From the NCBI GenBank assembly GCA_007745835.1, contig CP036424.1, forward strand, positions 3,149,968 to 3,213,967: DNA of 64,000 bases. Reading direction: 5' to 3'. This stretch comes from Planctomycetes bacterium MalM25 (lineage in GTDB: Bacteria; Planctomycetota; Planctomycetia; Pirellulales; Lacipirellulaceae). A program made the translations under genes and the position numbers. The notes under the pieces were generated by a model that saw only the letters and a program-made list of their open reading frames with translations, was not told where the DNA came from and did not search any database. Shown here in pieces: positions 46,766 through 55,024 of this stretch (position 1 is its first letter; each line of letters opens with the position of its first letter).

Positions 46766-47866
46766 CTAACGCTTACGGCCCATCTTGCGCTGGGTCGGTT
46801 TGCCGCCGCCAGTGGGCTTCTTCTTGGTCGGCTTCTTCGCCGCGGGTTTCGCCGCCACGAAGTCGTCGTCGGCGCCGATGACGCTCCGCCCCCCCGCGGG
46901 TCGGGCGGTCTTCTTCTTCGTTTTGTGCGGCGGGCTCTTCCGCTTGGCGCCGGCGGCCTTGGGCTTGGACTTCTTCTCGGGCTTCGCTTCGGCGGCGGCG
47001 CGGAGGGCGGTGATCTCCTCGCGCGTGAGCGGGCGGTACGCGCCGGCGGGCATCTCGCCCAGGCGGACGGGGCCGACCGCGATCCGCTGCAGCTTCTGCA
47101 CCTTGTGGCCGACGCGGGCCAGCACGCGGCGGATCTCACGGTTGCGTCCCTCGTCGAGCACGACCTCGAGGACGGTCGAAGCCTTCTTGCGTGACTTGAC
47201 CTTCACGTTCGAGAAGGCGACGCGTCCCTCGTCCAGGTAAACGCCCTTGCGGACCTGAGCGATTGCCTCTTGCGTGGGCAGGCCGGCGACCTGCACGTGG
47301 TACAGCTTCTCGACCCCGTGACGCGGGTGGGTGAGCTTGTTGGCGAGGTCGCCGTCGTTGGTCAGCAGGATCAGCCCCTCGCTCGACATGTCGAGGCGGC
47401 CGACGTTGAACACGCGGCCGGCGCTGGGCGGGATGAGGTCGGTCACGCGCTGCCGGCCCGAGGGGTCGCGCGCCGTGCAGACGACGCCCTCCGGCTTGTT
47501 CACGGCGAAGTAGACCCGCTTGGGCTGCTTGAGCGCCTCGCCATCGACCTCGATCGCCTGCGTGTCGGGATCGACCCGGGCGCCCAGCTCGCTGACGATC
47601 TGGCCATCGACTTTGACGCGGCCCTCGACGATCAGCTCCTCGCACTCCCGCCGGCTCGCGACGCCCGCGGCGGCGAGCACCTTCTGCAGGCGTTCGCCCG
47701 CGTCGGCCGGCGCGATCCTCGCCGGGCCGCCCCGACCGGGGCTCCGCTTGCGGGGCTTCCGCTTCGGCGCGGCGCCGTGGCCGGGCGTCTTGCGGGGGCC
47801 CTTCTTCTTGGCGGTCTTTTTGCCGGCGCCGGCCCGGGTGGGTCGCTTGGCGGACTTCTTGGCCAT
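46766..47866 (-). CDS. Pseudouridine synthase of the RsuA/RluB family with lysine-rich tails
   Basis: The 366-residue product has an S4 RNA-binding domain (ERLQKVLAAAGVASRRECEE) and a RsuA/RluB catalytic domain with FNVGRLDMSSEGLILLTNDG (catalytic Asp) and EGRNREIRRVLARVGHKV. It makes pseudouridine in ribosomal RNA, probably 23S rRNA as in RluB, though the exact site is not certain. The N-terminal 50 residues and C-terminal 90 residues are Lys/Arg/Pro-rich and disordered, resembling the histone-H1-like protein at 17.2 kb. It lies 35 bases upstream of pyrK on the same strand. Confidence 0.93.
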   Translation of the reverse strand: MAKKSAKRPTRAGAGKKTAKKKGPRKTPGHGAAPKRKPRKRSPGRGGPARIAPADAGERLQKVLAAAGVASRRECEELIVEGRVKVDGQIVSELGARVDPDTQAIEVDGEALKQPKRVYFAVNKPEGVVCTARDPSGRQRVTDLIPPSAGRVFNVGRLDMSSEGLILLTNDGDLANKLTHPRHGVEKLYHVQVAGLPTQEAIAQVRKGVYLDEGRVAFSNVKVKSRKKASTVLEVVLDEGRNREIRRVLARVGHKVQKLQRIAVGPVRLGEMPAGAYRPLTREEITALRAAAEAKPEKKSKPKAAGAKRKSPPHKTKKKTARPAGGRSVIGADDDFVAAKPAAKKPTKKKPTGGGKPTQRKMGRKR

Positions 47867-47926
47867 CGGGGGGCGACCGGGGCGGAGTGGGAGGCGGGTG
47901 GGAGCCCCCCATCTTAGTCCGGTGGA

Positions 47927-48334
47927 TCAGCGATCCGTAGGGGCTGGATCGGATAACTCGGGTTCAAGGTCCGGCTCAGCCAGGCTGACCGGCTCCCCGT
48001 CGGCTTCGACTCGGAACCCCTCTTCATCGATCGTGATCAAGACCCTCTCCACGCCACTCCCCAGCTCGGCGGGGGGCCCGCCGTTGAGCGTGATCGCCTC
48101 GGGGGTCACGACAAACGTTAGGCGGTCCTTGATCACGGTGACCCGCGGATCGCTTCCGAGGCTCGGCGAGATCGAGGAGACCTTGCTCCTCACGCTGGAG
48201 ACGCACTCCACCGCGAGGACAGTCCCGTCAGCCCTTGGGATCTGTGAAGCCAGATGCTCACGATGGTAACTGGCATAGCAGCCCACAACGGAGACCAGCC
48301 AACCGAGAACGACCGCACGATGCGTCATGTTCAC
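47927..48334 (-). CDS. Hypothetical lipoprotein-like protein, 135 aa
   Basis: MNMTHRAVVLGWLVSVVGC provides a possible lipoprotein signal ending at Cys19. The rest is a small charged domain with beta-strand-like parts (VTVIKDRLTFVVTPEAITLN, VERVLITIDEEGFRVEADGE). No known family was recognised. Codon use is ordinary. A start at the second Met (48328) is equally likely. It sits alone, 60 bases upstream of the pseudouridine synthase gene on the same strand. Moderate confidence that it is real. Confidence 0.6.
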   Translation of the reverse strand: MNMTHRAVVLGWLVSVVGCYASYHREHLASQIPRADGTVLAVECVSSVRSKVSSISPSLGSDPRVTVIKDRLTFVVTPEAITLNGGPPAELGSGVERVLITIDEEGFRVEADGEPVSLAEPDLEPELSDPAPTDR

Positions 48335-48444
48335 ATCAGCCCCTTAGAGAGAATCCGAAGACTTAGGCACGCAATGACAGCGCACCCCCTACGTGATTCG
48401 GCAACGGGAGTTCTCCCTTGGCAAGAATCCAGCAATACCGCGAA

Positions 48445-48717
48445 TCACCGCGGCGGGGGCGCCATGCCGGGCGCGATCGGCCGGAGGCCGCGGCCACGGG
48501 CGACTTCGGGCACCGGCTGCTGGTAGCCGCGGGGGCGACCGCCGACGATCTCCGGCGCCACGTCGGGCATCGGGTAGGGGTCGTGGAAGATCGCGTCGTA
48601 CCGCTGCGTCGCCGCGTTGCCGGGATCAAAGAGCCGCGGCTTGCGCACGTTCGGGCCACAGCCGACCAGCAGCGGCGCGGCGAGGGCGAGCGACAGGAGC
48701 GGGCGCAGGGGGAGCAT
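48445..48717 (-). CDS. Short planctomycete-type lipoprotein, 90 aa
   Basis: From ATG 48717 the product has a signal (MLPLRPLLSLALAAPLLVGC) with a lipobox Cys at residue 20, then a conserved-looking stretch NVRKPRLFDPGNAATQRYDA, then DVAPEIVGGRPRGYQQPVPE. I remember this stretch as widely shared by planctomycetes, without a function. The tail is Pro/Arg-rich. A longer frame (to 48801) is in phase but lies before the signal. Role unknown; probably membrane-attached. Confidence 0.78.
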   Translation of the reverse strand: MLPLRPLLSLALAAPLLVGCGPNVRKPRLFDPGNAATQRYDAIFHDPYPMPDVAPEIVGGRPRGYQQPVPEVARGRGLRPIAPGMAPPPR

Positions 48718-48772
48718 CCGCGGAGGGTAGCAGGACGGTTCACCCATCCCTACGCCAATCAGGAGCCACCTG

Positions 48773-48818
48773 CAGCATGCAACTAACCTGTGGGACAGCA
48801 CGCAACTAACCTGTGGGA
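48773..48818. repeat. 23-bp tandem direct repeat abutting palindromic copy C
   Basis: A 23-base unit at 48773-48795 (ending CAACTAACCTGTGGGA) is repeated at 48796-48818 with one mismatch. The second unit's CTGTGGGA is the first part of the family-1 copy C. This may be a trace of imprecise insertion or slippage. Confidence 0.75.
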
Positions 48819-48900
48819 GGCGTCTCCCGACGCCGATGACGCGCTGCTAGCCGCCTTGCGCTGACAAACCGGTATCGGCGTCGGGAGACGCCTCCCACAG
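48811..48900 (+). repeat. Family-1 palindromic element, copy C
   Basis: Inverted ends CTGTGGGAGGCGTC and their complement enclose a core almost identical to copy E (one base different over about 45). It lies between the short lipoprotein gene and manA. Confidence 0.88.
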
Positions 48901-48937
48901 CATGCCGCCCCTCACAACATGCTGTTTGTCAGCGGGC

Positions 48938-49912
48938 CTACGGCAACTGCATGCGGATCAGCTGGCTCGCTTCATCCGCTTCGAACGACGCCGCCGGGCA
49001 GGATGCTGGCAGCAGTAGCGTCGTGCCGGCCCGCATCAGCTCGCGGAACCCCTCGCCGTGCAGCTCTCCCGCGCCCGACACGAGCGAGACGATCGCGAAA
49101 CCGCCGGCGCGATCGACCGCGACCCCCTCCCCCGCCCCGACCGACGCCCGGTCGAACAGGAACTTGTCGCAAGCGACCAGCCGCTCCCAACCGCCCGAGA
49201 GGGGCTCGGGCGCCTGCGGGCCGACCGGGCCACGCTCGTAGTCGGAGACCGTCAGCGACTCTTCGATGTGCAGCGGGCGGGGCTGGCCGTCCTTGCCGAC
49301 GCGGTTCCAGTCGAACAGCCGGAACGTCGTGTTGCTCGCCTGTTGGATCTCGGCGATGACCAACCCGGCGCCGAGCGCGTGGACCGTGCCCGCCGGGATG
49401 AAGACGCAGTCGCCCGGCGCCGGCTCGAAGGCGTTGAGGCAGCGATCGGACTCGCCCGCTTGAATCGCGTCGGCCAGCTGCTGGCGATCGACGCCCGCCT
49501 TCAGTCCCGAGTAGATCAGGCTGCCCGGCTCGGCGGCGATGACGAGCCACGCCTCGGTCTTGCCCAGGTCGGGCGGCGTCTGCTTGGACGCTTGCTGGTC
49601 GTTCGGGTGGACCTGAACGGAGAGCGTCTTCTGCGCGTCGAGGTACTTGAATAGCAGCGGGAAGCGATCGGGGATCGCGCGCTTCCCATAAAGGTCGGCG
49701 GGGAACTCCTGGGCGAGCTCGCCGAGGGTCTTGCCCGCTAGCGGGCCGTTCTCGACGACGCTCTGCCCGTCCGGGTGATCGACCACCTCCCAGCTCTCGG
49801 CGTAGGTCTCCCCCTCGCCCAGCGGTTTGCCGAGCAACGACCCGAGTCGGCGGCCTCCCCACAGGTATTCCTGGAGGATCGGGCGGAGGCGGAGCGGGTA
49901 ATCGAGCGCCAT
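48938..49912 (-). CDS. manA: Mannose-6-phosphate isomerase, class I
   Basis: The 324-residue cupin enzyme interconverts fructose-6-phosphate and mannose-6-phosphate. The zinc ligands are Gln100 and His102 (SVQVHPND), Glu120 (GKTEAW) and the His in PAGTVHALG. LQEYLWGG at the N-terminus and LFDWNRVGKDGQPRPLHIEE are typical of bacterial class I members. With the guanylyltransferase at 6.3 kb it would supply GDP-mannose. It is flanked by copies C and D of the family-1 palindrome on either side. Confidence 0.96.
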   Translation of the reverse strand: MALDYPLRLRPILQEYLWGGRRLGSLLGKPLGEGETYAESWEVVDHPDGQSVVENGPLAGKTLGELAQEFPADLYGKRAIPDRFPLLFKYLDAQKTLSVQVHPNDQQASKQTPPDLGKTEAWLVIAAEPGSLIYSGLKAGVDRQQLADAIQAGESDRCLNAFEPAPGDCVFIPAGTVHALGAGLVIAEIQQASNTTFRLFDWNRVGKDGQPRPLHIEESLTVSDYERGPVGPQAPEPLSGGWERLVACDKFLFDRASVGAGEGVAVDRAGGFAIVSLVSGAGELHGEGFRELMRAGTTLLLPASCPAASFEADEASQLIRMQLP

Positions 49913-49980
49913 CGGGGAGTATCCTGACTGAACTGCGGTCTGCCGAGTGTAAGCTAGGGTTCTAAGGCAATCCGAACCGT

Positions 49981-50066
49981 TGTAGGAGGCGTCTCCGACG
50001 CCGATGACGCGTTGCCAGCCGTCTGGGAGCTGGCAGACCGCTATCGGCGTCGGAGACGCCTCCTAC
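49981..50066 (+). repeat. Family-1 palindromic element, copy D
   Basis: Inverted arms TGTAGGAGGCGTCTCCGACG and complement surround a core with an additional inner stem (GCCAGC and GCTGGC). It lies in the divergent spacer between manA and tatC. Confidence 0.88.
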
Positions 50067-50181
50067 CGTTTGCTGATCTTAGGTCGTTGCGTCACTTTGC
50101 CCCGCGTTGTGGGCCGAGCGACCGGCGGCTATTATCGCGCCGCGACGCCGCCCCGCCACCCACCGCCCGCACCCGCGCTCC

Positions 50182-51171
50182 GTGAAACGCCTGTCCAACG
50201 CCGATCCGCTGGAAGACTCGAAGATGTCTTTCGGCGAGCACCTGGAGGAGCTGCGCTCGGCCCTCTGGAAGGCGGTGATCGCGCTCTTCCTGGGGTTCTT
50301 GGTCGGGCTGCTGCTGGGCAACCACTTCATCGAGTTCGTGAAAGCGCCGCTCGTCGAGACGCTCAACCAGCTCGACCAGCAACGGGGTGAGAACGACTAC
50401 GCCCAAGAGAACGGCAAGGCGAGCGAGAGCGACAAGCACTTCACCAAAGAGGGCTACGTCCGAGAGCGGTTCATCCTCGACCCGCAATCGCTTATCGAGA
50501 CGCTCCGCGGTGTCGGCGTGAGCATCGAGCCTCCCGAGGAGCTGCCCGAGCAGATGGACCTGTGGGTCTGGCGCCCCGCGGATCAGCAGCAGCTGATCGC
50601 GATCGGCGTGCAGGACGTGTTCACCGTCTACATCAAGGCGTCGCTCGTCGTGGGCGCCGTGCTCGCGAGCCCGTTCATCTTCTACTTCCTGTGGTCGTTC
50701 GTCGGGGCGGGGCTGTACCCGCACGAGAAGCGATACGTTCACATCTTCTTGCCGTTCAGCATCGGCCTCTTCCTGCTGGGGGCGACCGCGGCGTTCTACA
50801 TCGTGCTGAAGTACGTGCTGGTCTTCCTGCTCGGGTTCAACGAGTGGCTCGGCATCGAGGCGATGCCCCGCATCAACGAGTGGCTCGGCTTCGTGCTGAT
50901 CCTGCCGGTGATGTTCGGCTTGGCGTTCCAGCTGCCGCTGGTGATGCTGTTCCTCGATCGGATCGGCGTCGTCACCACCAAGATGTACGTCGAGTACTGG
51001 CGCTACGCGGTGCTGATCATCTTCATCCTGTCGACGATCCTCACCCCCGCCGACCCGCAGAGCCTGCTCGCCATGGCGGGCTTCCTCACGCCGCTCTACT
51101 TTGGCGGCATCTTGCTCTGCAAGTACCTGCCGAAGGGCCAGGCGTCCTTCGCCGAGCGGCTGGATAGCTAA
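50182..51171 (+). CDS. tatC: Twin-arginine translocase subunit TatC
   Basis: The 329-residue membrane protein is the Tat receptor for RR-signal proteins. The start motif SNADPLEDSKMSFGEHLEEL holds the invariant HLEELR region. Six membrane segments are visible, including the first IALFLGFLVGLLLG and the later VVGAVLASPFIFYFLWSFV. The loop between helix 1 and helix 2 is about 95 residues, roughly twice that of E. coli TatC. GTG 50182 includes the planctomycete-type DPLEDS stretch; the ATG at 50224 is the alternative start. No tatA gene is adjacent. Confidence 0.93.
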   Translation: MKRLSNADPLEDSKMSFGEHLEELRSALWKAVIALFLGFLVGLLLGNHFIEFVKAPLVETLNQLDQQRGENDYAQENGKASESDKHFTKEGYVRERFILDPQSLIETLRGVGVSIEPPEELPEQMDLWVWRPADQQQLIAIGVQDVFTVYIKASLVVGAVLASPFIFYFLWSFVGAGLYPHEKRYVHIFLPFSIGLFLLGATAAFYIVLKYVLVFLLGFNEWLGIEAMPRINEWLGFVLILPVMFGLAFQLPLVMLFLDRIGVVTTKMYVEYWRYAVLIIFILSTILTPADPQSLLAMAGFLTPLYFGGILLCKYLPKGQASFAERLDS

Positions 51172-51232
51172 GCAAACCGAGGACGTTCGCAGCCGCAGAA
51201 ACGACGAGCTGCGCCCGTCAGGAAGCCGCGAA

Positions 51233-51613
51233 TCAGTCTGCTTGTGTGGCTACCTCCTCCCCATCGATTGAGAGACAACGCTCCATCACCGTGACTTCCC
51301 TGCCGGCGAGATCCAGGCGTAGTAAACCGGGCTTTAGAGTGTCGTCGTAGAAGGCAACGGTCGCTACTTCTGCGGGGATTTCCTCACGCGTGAGACGGGT
51401 GATGTCCCGCGGGATCGTGCTCCCTTCAAGCAAGGCTGAGTAGGCTGGAGCCACTGCGCCTTCAACGTAAAACTCGATGGCGACGCCGTCAGGGGTGTTG
51501 CGAGCTGACACCTCCCAAGCGGGCTGCAGAGCTATCCATAGGAGGGGGCCCCATAGCCAGGCCGTCGATACCAACAGGACGGCCGCAATCCGAAAGAGAT
51601 GCTTAGGACGCAT
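51233..51613 (-). CDS. Hypothetical membrane-anchored protein, 126 aa
   Basis: The N-terminus has a hydrophobic helix (FRIAAVLLVSTAWLWGPLLWIAL) followed by a small, mostly beta-like soluble domain of about 90 residues with charged strands (VAIEFYVEGAVAPAYSAL, VTVMERCLSIDGEEV). No family was recognised. Its start is one base after the stop of the secreted hydrolase-like gene, so they are co-transcribed and perhaps act together (inference). Confidence 0.7.
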   Translation of the reverse strand: MRPKHLFRIAAVLLVSTAWLWGPLLWIALQPAWEVSARNTPDGVAIEFYVEGAVAPAYSALLEGSTIPRDITRLTREEIPAEVATVAFYDDTLKPGLLRLDLAGREVTVMERCLSIDGEEVATQAD

Positions 51614-51614
51614 T

Positions 51615-52598
51615 TCAATCCAACCGCCGCTGCGTCCACTCGTACTCGGGCTCGGCGAGGCGTTCGTTCAGGAAGCGGACGATCATCGCCTCGCCGTTGC
51701 GGCCCGCTTGCTTGAGCCAGCGCGTCCCCTGCAAGCGCGATTTGCCCGGCGCGCTAATCACCGTCCGCTCCGGCGCGGGCTGGCCCTCCACCGCCTCGGG
51801 GACCGGCGGACGGGCCTTCTCCAGCTGGCGAACGATCCGCTCGGCGTCGTTGGCGGCGCTCTTGAGTTGGTCGCCGTACGTGACCAGCACGGCGACTTGG
51901 CTCTGCACGCCCGGCTGACGCAGAGCGGCGAGCATCTCCAGGCCGAGTTGCTTCCACGGGGGCGACACCAGGATCAGCGCCTTCACGTCGCGGCCCTGCT
52001 TGCCCCGGTTCAGCTGCGGCACGGCCCAGTCGACCGCCGCCGCGTTGGTGGCGACCAGCGCGCCGAAGCCGACGCCGAGGTAACACAAGCGGTTGAGGTT
52101 CAGCTCGCCCGCGTCGTTCTTATCGACCAGGTACTGCCGGACCGCCTCCATGTCGAGCTTGACCATCGCGGCCGTGTCGGAGGGGGTGATGCGGGCGCCG
52201 CGGCGTTGAACGACCTCCCCGCTAGCAAGCCGCACCCGCGTGCTGTCTCCCTGCCCTCGCAAGGCGACCGTCATGACCGACATCGGGGGGCGCGCCTCCT
52301 CGTTGTCAGAGAACTGCAGCGCCAACGCCAGCCGGTTAAACACCCGCGGCGATTCGCCCTCGTCGGCCAGCATCACCACGATCGGCGTGTCGCGGCCGGC
52401 GTCGTCGGCGGCGAAAAACGTGCCCGTGAGCAGAACCCCGTCCTTCGTCGTGAGTTCAATAGGTACCGGGTCCGTCGGATCGGCCGGCGCCTCCGCCAGT
52501 TCGGATTGCCCCCACGCGGGCGGAGCCAGCAGGAGACCCAAGATCGCGAGAAACACGGTCCGGAAGGCGAAAAGCGGTCCGATCGGCGAACGGGGCAT
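51615..52598 (-). CDS. Secreted alpha/beta-hydrolase-like protein, 327 aa
   Basis: A signal peptide (FRTVFLAILGLLLAPPAWGQ) is followed by an alpha/beta-hydrolase-like fold (PIVVMLADEGESPRVFNRLA, MTVALRGQGDS, LCYLGVGFGALVATNAAAVD at the position of the nucleophile elbow). The usual GxSxG Ser is replaced: the elbow is GVGFGA, so normal serine hydrolase activity is doubtful. A helical, charged C-terminus ends with EAMIVRFLNERL. It is upstream of the 126-residue membrane protein in one transcript. Confidence 0.78.
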   Translation of the reverse strand: MPRSPIGPLFAFRTVFLAILGLLLAPPAWGQSELAEAPADPTDPVPIELTTKDGVLLTGTFFAADDAGRDTPIVVMLADEGESPRVFNRLALALQFSDNEEARPPMSVMTVALRGQGDSTRVRLASGEVVQRRGARITPSDTAAMVKLDMEAVRQYLVDKNDAGELNLNRLCYLGVGFGALVATNAAAVDWAVPQLNRGKQGRDVKALILVSPPWKQLGLEMLAALRQPGVQSQVAVLVTYGDQLKSAANDAERIVRQLEKARPPVPEAVEGQPAPERTVISAPGKSRLQGTRWLKQAGRNGEAMIVRFLNERLAEPEYEWTQRRLD

Positions 52599-52759
52599 GG
52601 CGGTGCGGGGCGTCGGAGACGGGCGAAAAAGGGCTTTCCCAAGTATAGTTGAGACAGCCGAACCGATTGCAGTCTACTAGTGGCCTCGGCGGGCCGCCCC
52701 TCGCGGGCCGGCTCCCACCACGACAGGAAGAGGCGAACAGGCAAAGCAAGCCCCACGGC

Positions 52760-54715
52760 ATGGAAACCAATCCCGAGACCGACGACAAGCCGCGTTCGTG
52801 GCGCCAAAGGATCGCCGACCGTTTCGGCGAACCGGTCGCGTGGCTCACGAGCCTGGCGGCGCACGCCGGCGCGCTCGTGCTGCTGGCGATGCTGACGAGG
52901 CTCACGCCGCTCGATCAGGCGCCGCTGCTCTTCTCGTCGCCGCCGCCCGAGACGCCCGAGCAGCTCGACGAGGCGTTCCGCGTCTCCGAGGAGCTGTCGG
53001 TCGACATCGGAGCCCTCTCCGACGGCGGCGCCGGCGACGCCGCGGCCGCCGCCCCGCTCGAAGCGGTGATGACCGAGGTCTCGCTCGACCTCGAGGCGGT
53101 GACCGACCTGGGCCAGCTGCCGACGCTCGAAGCGGCCAACCCGTTGCTCACCTCGCCCAACCCGGACGCCAACCTCGTGGTGCGGGGCGTGGGCGCCGTC
53201 GGCACGACCGGCAGCAGCGGAGCGGTCGATCGCCTGACGGGCGAGATCCTCAACTCGCTCGAGCAACGCCCGACCGTCGTCGTCTGGTTGTTCGATCGCT
53301 CGGGGAGCCTGAGCGGCCAGCGCGAGGAAGTGGTCGAGCGTTTCGACCGAGTTTACGAAGAGCTCGGCGTGGCAGTGGACGCCTCCGCCGATGACGAGGA
53401 CGCCCCGTTGCTCACAACGGTCGCCGCGTTTGGCGCGGGGGTCGAGTTCATGACCGAGCAGCCGACGGCCGACGTCGACGCCATCAAGGCGGCCGTCCGC
53501 GCCATCGAGCCCGACGAGGGGGGCGTCGAAAACGTCTTCAGCGCCGTGCTCGAAGCGGTCGAACGCCACAAACGGTACCGCCTCCGCAAGCCGCGGCACA
53601 ACGTGATGCTGGTCGTGCTCACCGACGAGTCGGGCGACGACCTGGGCCGGCTCGACCGCGCGGTCGATACGTGCCGCAAGATGCAGACGCCCGTCTACGT
53701 GGTCGGCTCGCCGGCGCCCTTCGGACGCCTGGAGTCGTACGTGCGCTACGTCGACCCCGATCCGAACTTCGATCAACGCCCGCAGTACCTCGCCGTGCGG
53801 CAGGGCCCCGAGTCGCTGATGCCCGAGCGGCTGCGGCTCGGGTACTTCGGCGCGGGCGACTTCAACGGGCCAACGCTCGACTCGGGCTTCGGGCCATACG
53901 GCCTGACGCGGCTCGCCTCGGAAACGGGCGGCTTCTTCATCGCGGTGCACCCGTTCCGCGTCGACGCCGGCCGCGCCCGCCGCCGGGGCGACGCGCAGAT
54001 GGTCGCCAACCTCGATTACTTCTTCGACCAGCGGCTGATGCGGCGTTACCGGCCGGACTACGTCACCACGCGCGAGTACCAGCTACGCCTGAATAAGAAC
54101 CGCGCCCGCAAGGCGCTCGTCGAAGCGGCCGCGCTGAGCTGGACGGCGCCCCTGGAGAACATCCGCCGCGACTTCCCGAAGCTCGACGACGCCGAGTTCG
54201 CCCAAACGCTCTCGACCGCGCAGCGCGCGGCCGCGATCCTCGAGCCCCGGCTCGAGCAGCTGGTCTCGACCCTCAAGCGAGGCGAGAACGATCGGCCCAA
54301 GCTCGACTCGCCCCGCTGGGAAGCCGGCTTCGACCTCGCGATGGGGCGGGCGCTGGCAACCAAGGTCCGCGCCGAGGGCTACAACGCGATGCTCGCCCTC
54401 GCCAAGCAGGGCATGGAGTTCACCGCCGAGGAGCGGGACACCTGGGTCATCACCCCGTCGGACGAGGTCACGACCGGCAGCCGCGCGCAGAGCGAAGCGA
54501 AGCTCGCGACCGAGTACCTCAGCCGCGTGGTCGAGGACCACGAGGGGACGCCCTGGGCGCTGCTCGCCCAACGCGAGCTGAACCGCCCGCTCGGCTGGGA
54601 GTGGCGTGACGAGTTCCGCAATCTGGCCGAACGCCGCGAGCGCCAGCGGAACAACAACCGGCCCCGCCCCGAACGGCCCGAGCCGAAACCGAGGCGACCG
54701 CCGCCCAAACTCTGA
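52760..54715 (+). CDS. Membrane-anchored von Willebrand factor A domain protein, 651 aa
   Basis: A hydrophobic helix (WLTSLAAHAGALVLLAMLT) follows 27 charged residues, so the protein is likely anchored with the rest outside. A vWA domain starts near residue 172 (PTVVVWLFDRSGSLSG) with the MIDAS DxSxS at 179-183, then VMLVVLTDESGDDLGRLD. The later part is long, helical and Arg/Asp-rich with a proline-rich C-tail. It is a planctomycete-type vWA protein with unknown partner; it may bind metal-dependent ligands (family knowledge). It is divergent from the secreted hydrolase gene, with 161 bp between. Confidence 0.88.
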   Translation: METNPETDDKPRSWRQRIADRFGEPVAWLTSLAAHAGALVLLAMLTRLTPLDQAPLLFSSPPPETPEQLDEAFRVSEELSVDIGALSDGGAGDAAAAAPLEAVMTEVSLDLEAVTDLGQLPTLEAANPLLTSPNPDANLVVRGVGAVGTTGSSGAVDRLTGEILNSLEQRPTVVVWLFDRSGSLSGQREEVVERFDRVYEELGVAVDASADDEDAPLLTTVAAFGAGVEFMTEQPTADVDAIKAAVRAIEPDEGGVENVFSAVLEAVERHKRYRLRKPRHNVMLVVLTDESGDDLGRLDRAVDTCRKMQTPVYVVGSPAPFGRLESYVRYVDPDPNFDQRPQYLAVRQGPESLMPERLRLGYFGAGDFNGPTLDSGFGPYGLTRLASETGGFFIAVHPFRVDAGRARRRGDAQMVANLDYFFDQRLMRRYRPDYVTTREYQLRLNKNRARKALVEAAALSWTAPLENIRRDFPKLDDAEFAQTLSTAQRAAAILEPRLEQLVSTLKRGENDRPKLDSPRWEAGFDLAMGRALATKVRAEGYNAMLALAKQGMEFTAEERDTWVITPSDEVTTGSRAQSEAKLATEYLSRVVEDHEGTPWALLAQRELNRPLGWEWRDEFRNLAERRERQRNNNRPRPERPEPKPRRPPPKL

Positions 54716-55024
54716 GGAGATCGGGGGATCGTTTAGCCACTGGGTGGCCTCGGGGATGAGGTCTGGCCGCCGGCGGGATGGCTTCTCGATTGCAGGGGAT
54801 GGGGGGGATGCCAACTCGGTTCTGCAAACCGAATGGCTAAGCAAACGCGTTGGATGTGAACGGGCGGAGCGCTCCGCTTGTTCACGTCAAACGGGATGGC
54901 GTCGCCGATCGATGATCAGCGCCGAGTTGGCATCCCCCTATCCCCAGCGAGGGAGTGTCGACGCCATCGGCAGCTTGAACGCATCTCCGCCGCCAACCCA
55001 CGCAAGGGCTATCCCCCCATCTCC
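54716..55024. other. Gene-free spacer holding a nested palindromic element
   Basis: This 309-bp stretch lies between the plus-strand vWA gene and the minus-strand gene at 55025. Its main content is the nested palindrome at 54795-54945. I see no coding frame that looks real. Confidence 0.6.
54795..54945. repeat. Nested palindromic element
   Basis: The outer arms (54795-54819, GGGGATGGGGGGGATGCCAA and on; 54922-54945) pair over about 24 bases. Inside are CGGTTCTGCAAACCG (54817-54831) and a 30-base inner palindrome at 54856-54885 (GTGAACGGGCGGAGCGCTCC and on, to GTTCAC). It carries no open frame. Confidence 0.82.

Noticed and set aside
52607-52620. A GCGTCGGAGACG string like the family-1 palindrome arm
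   Set aside because: Only about 12 bases match and there is no partner arm, so chance in GC-rich DNA is likely.
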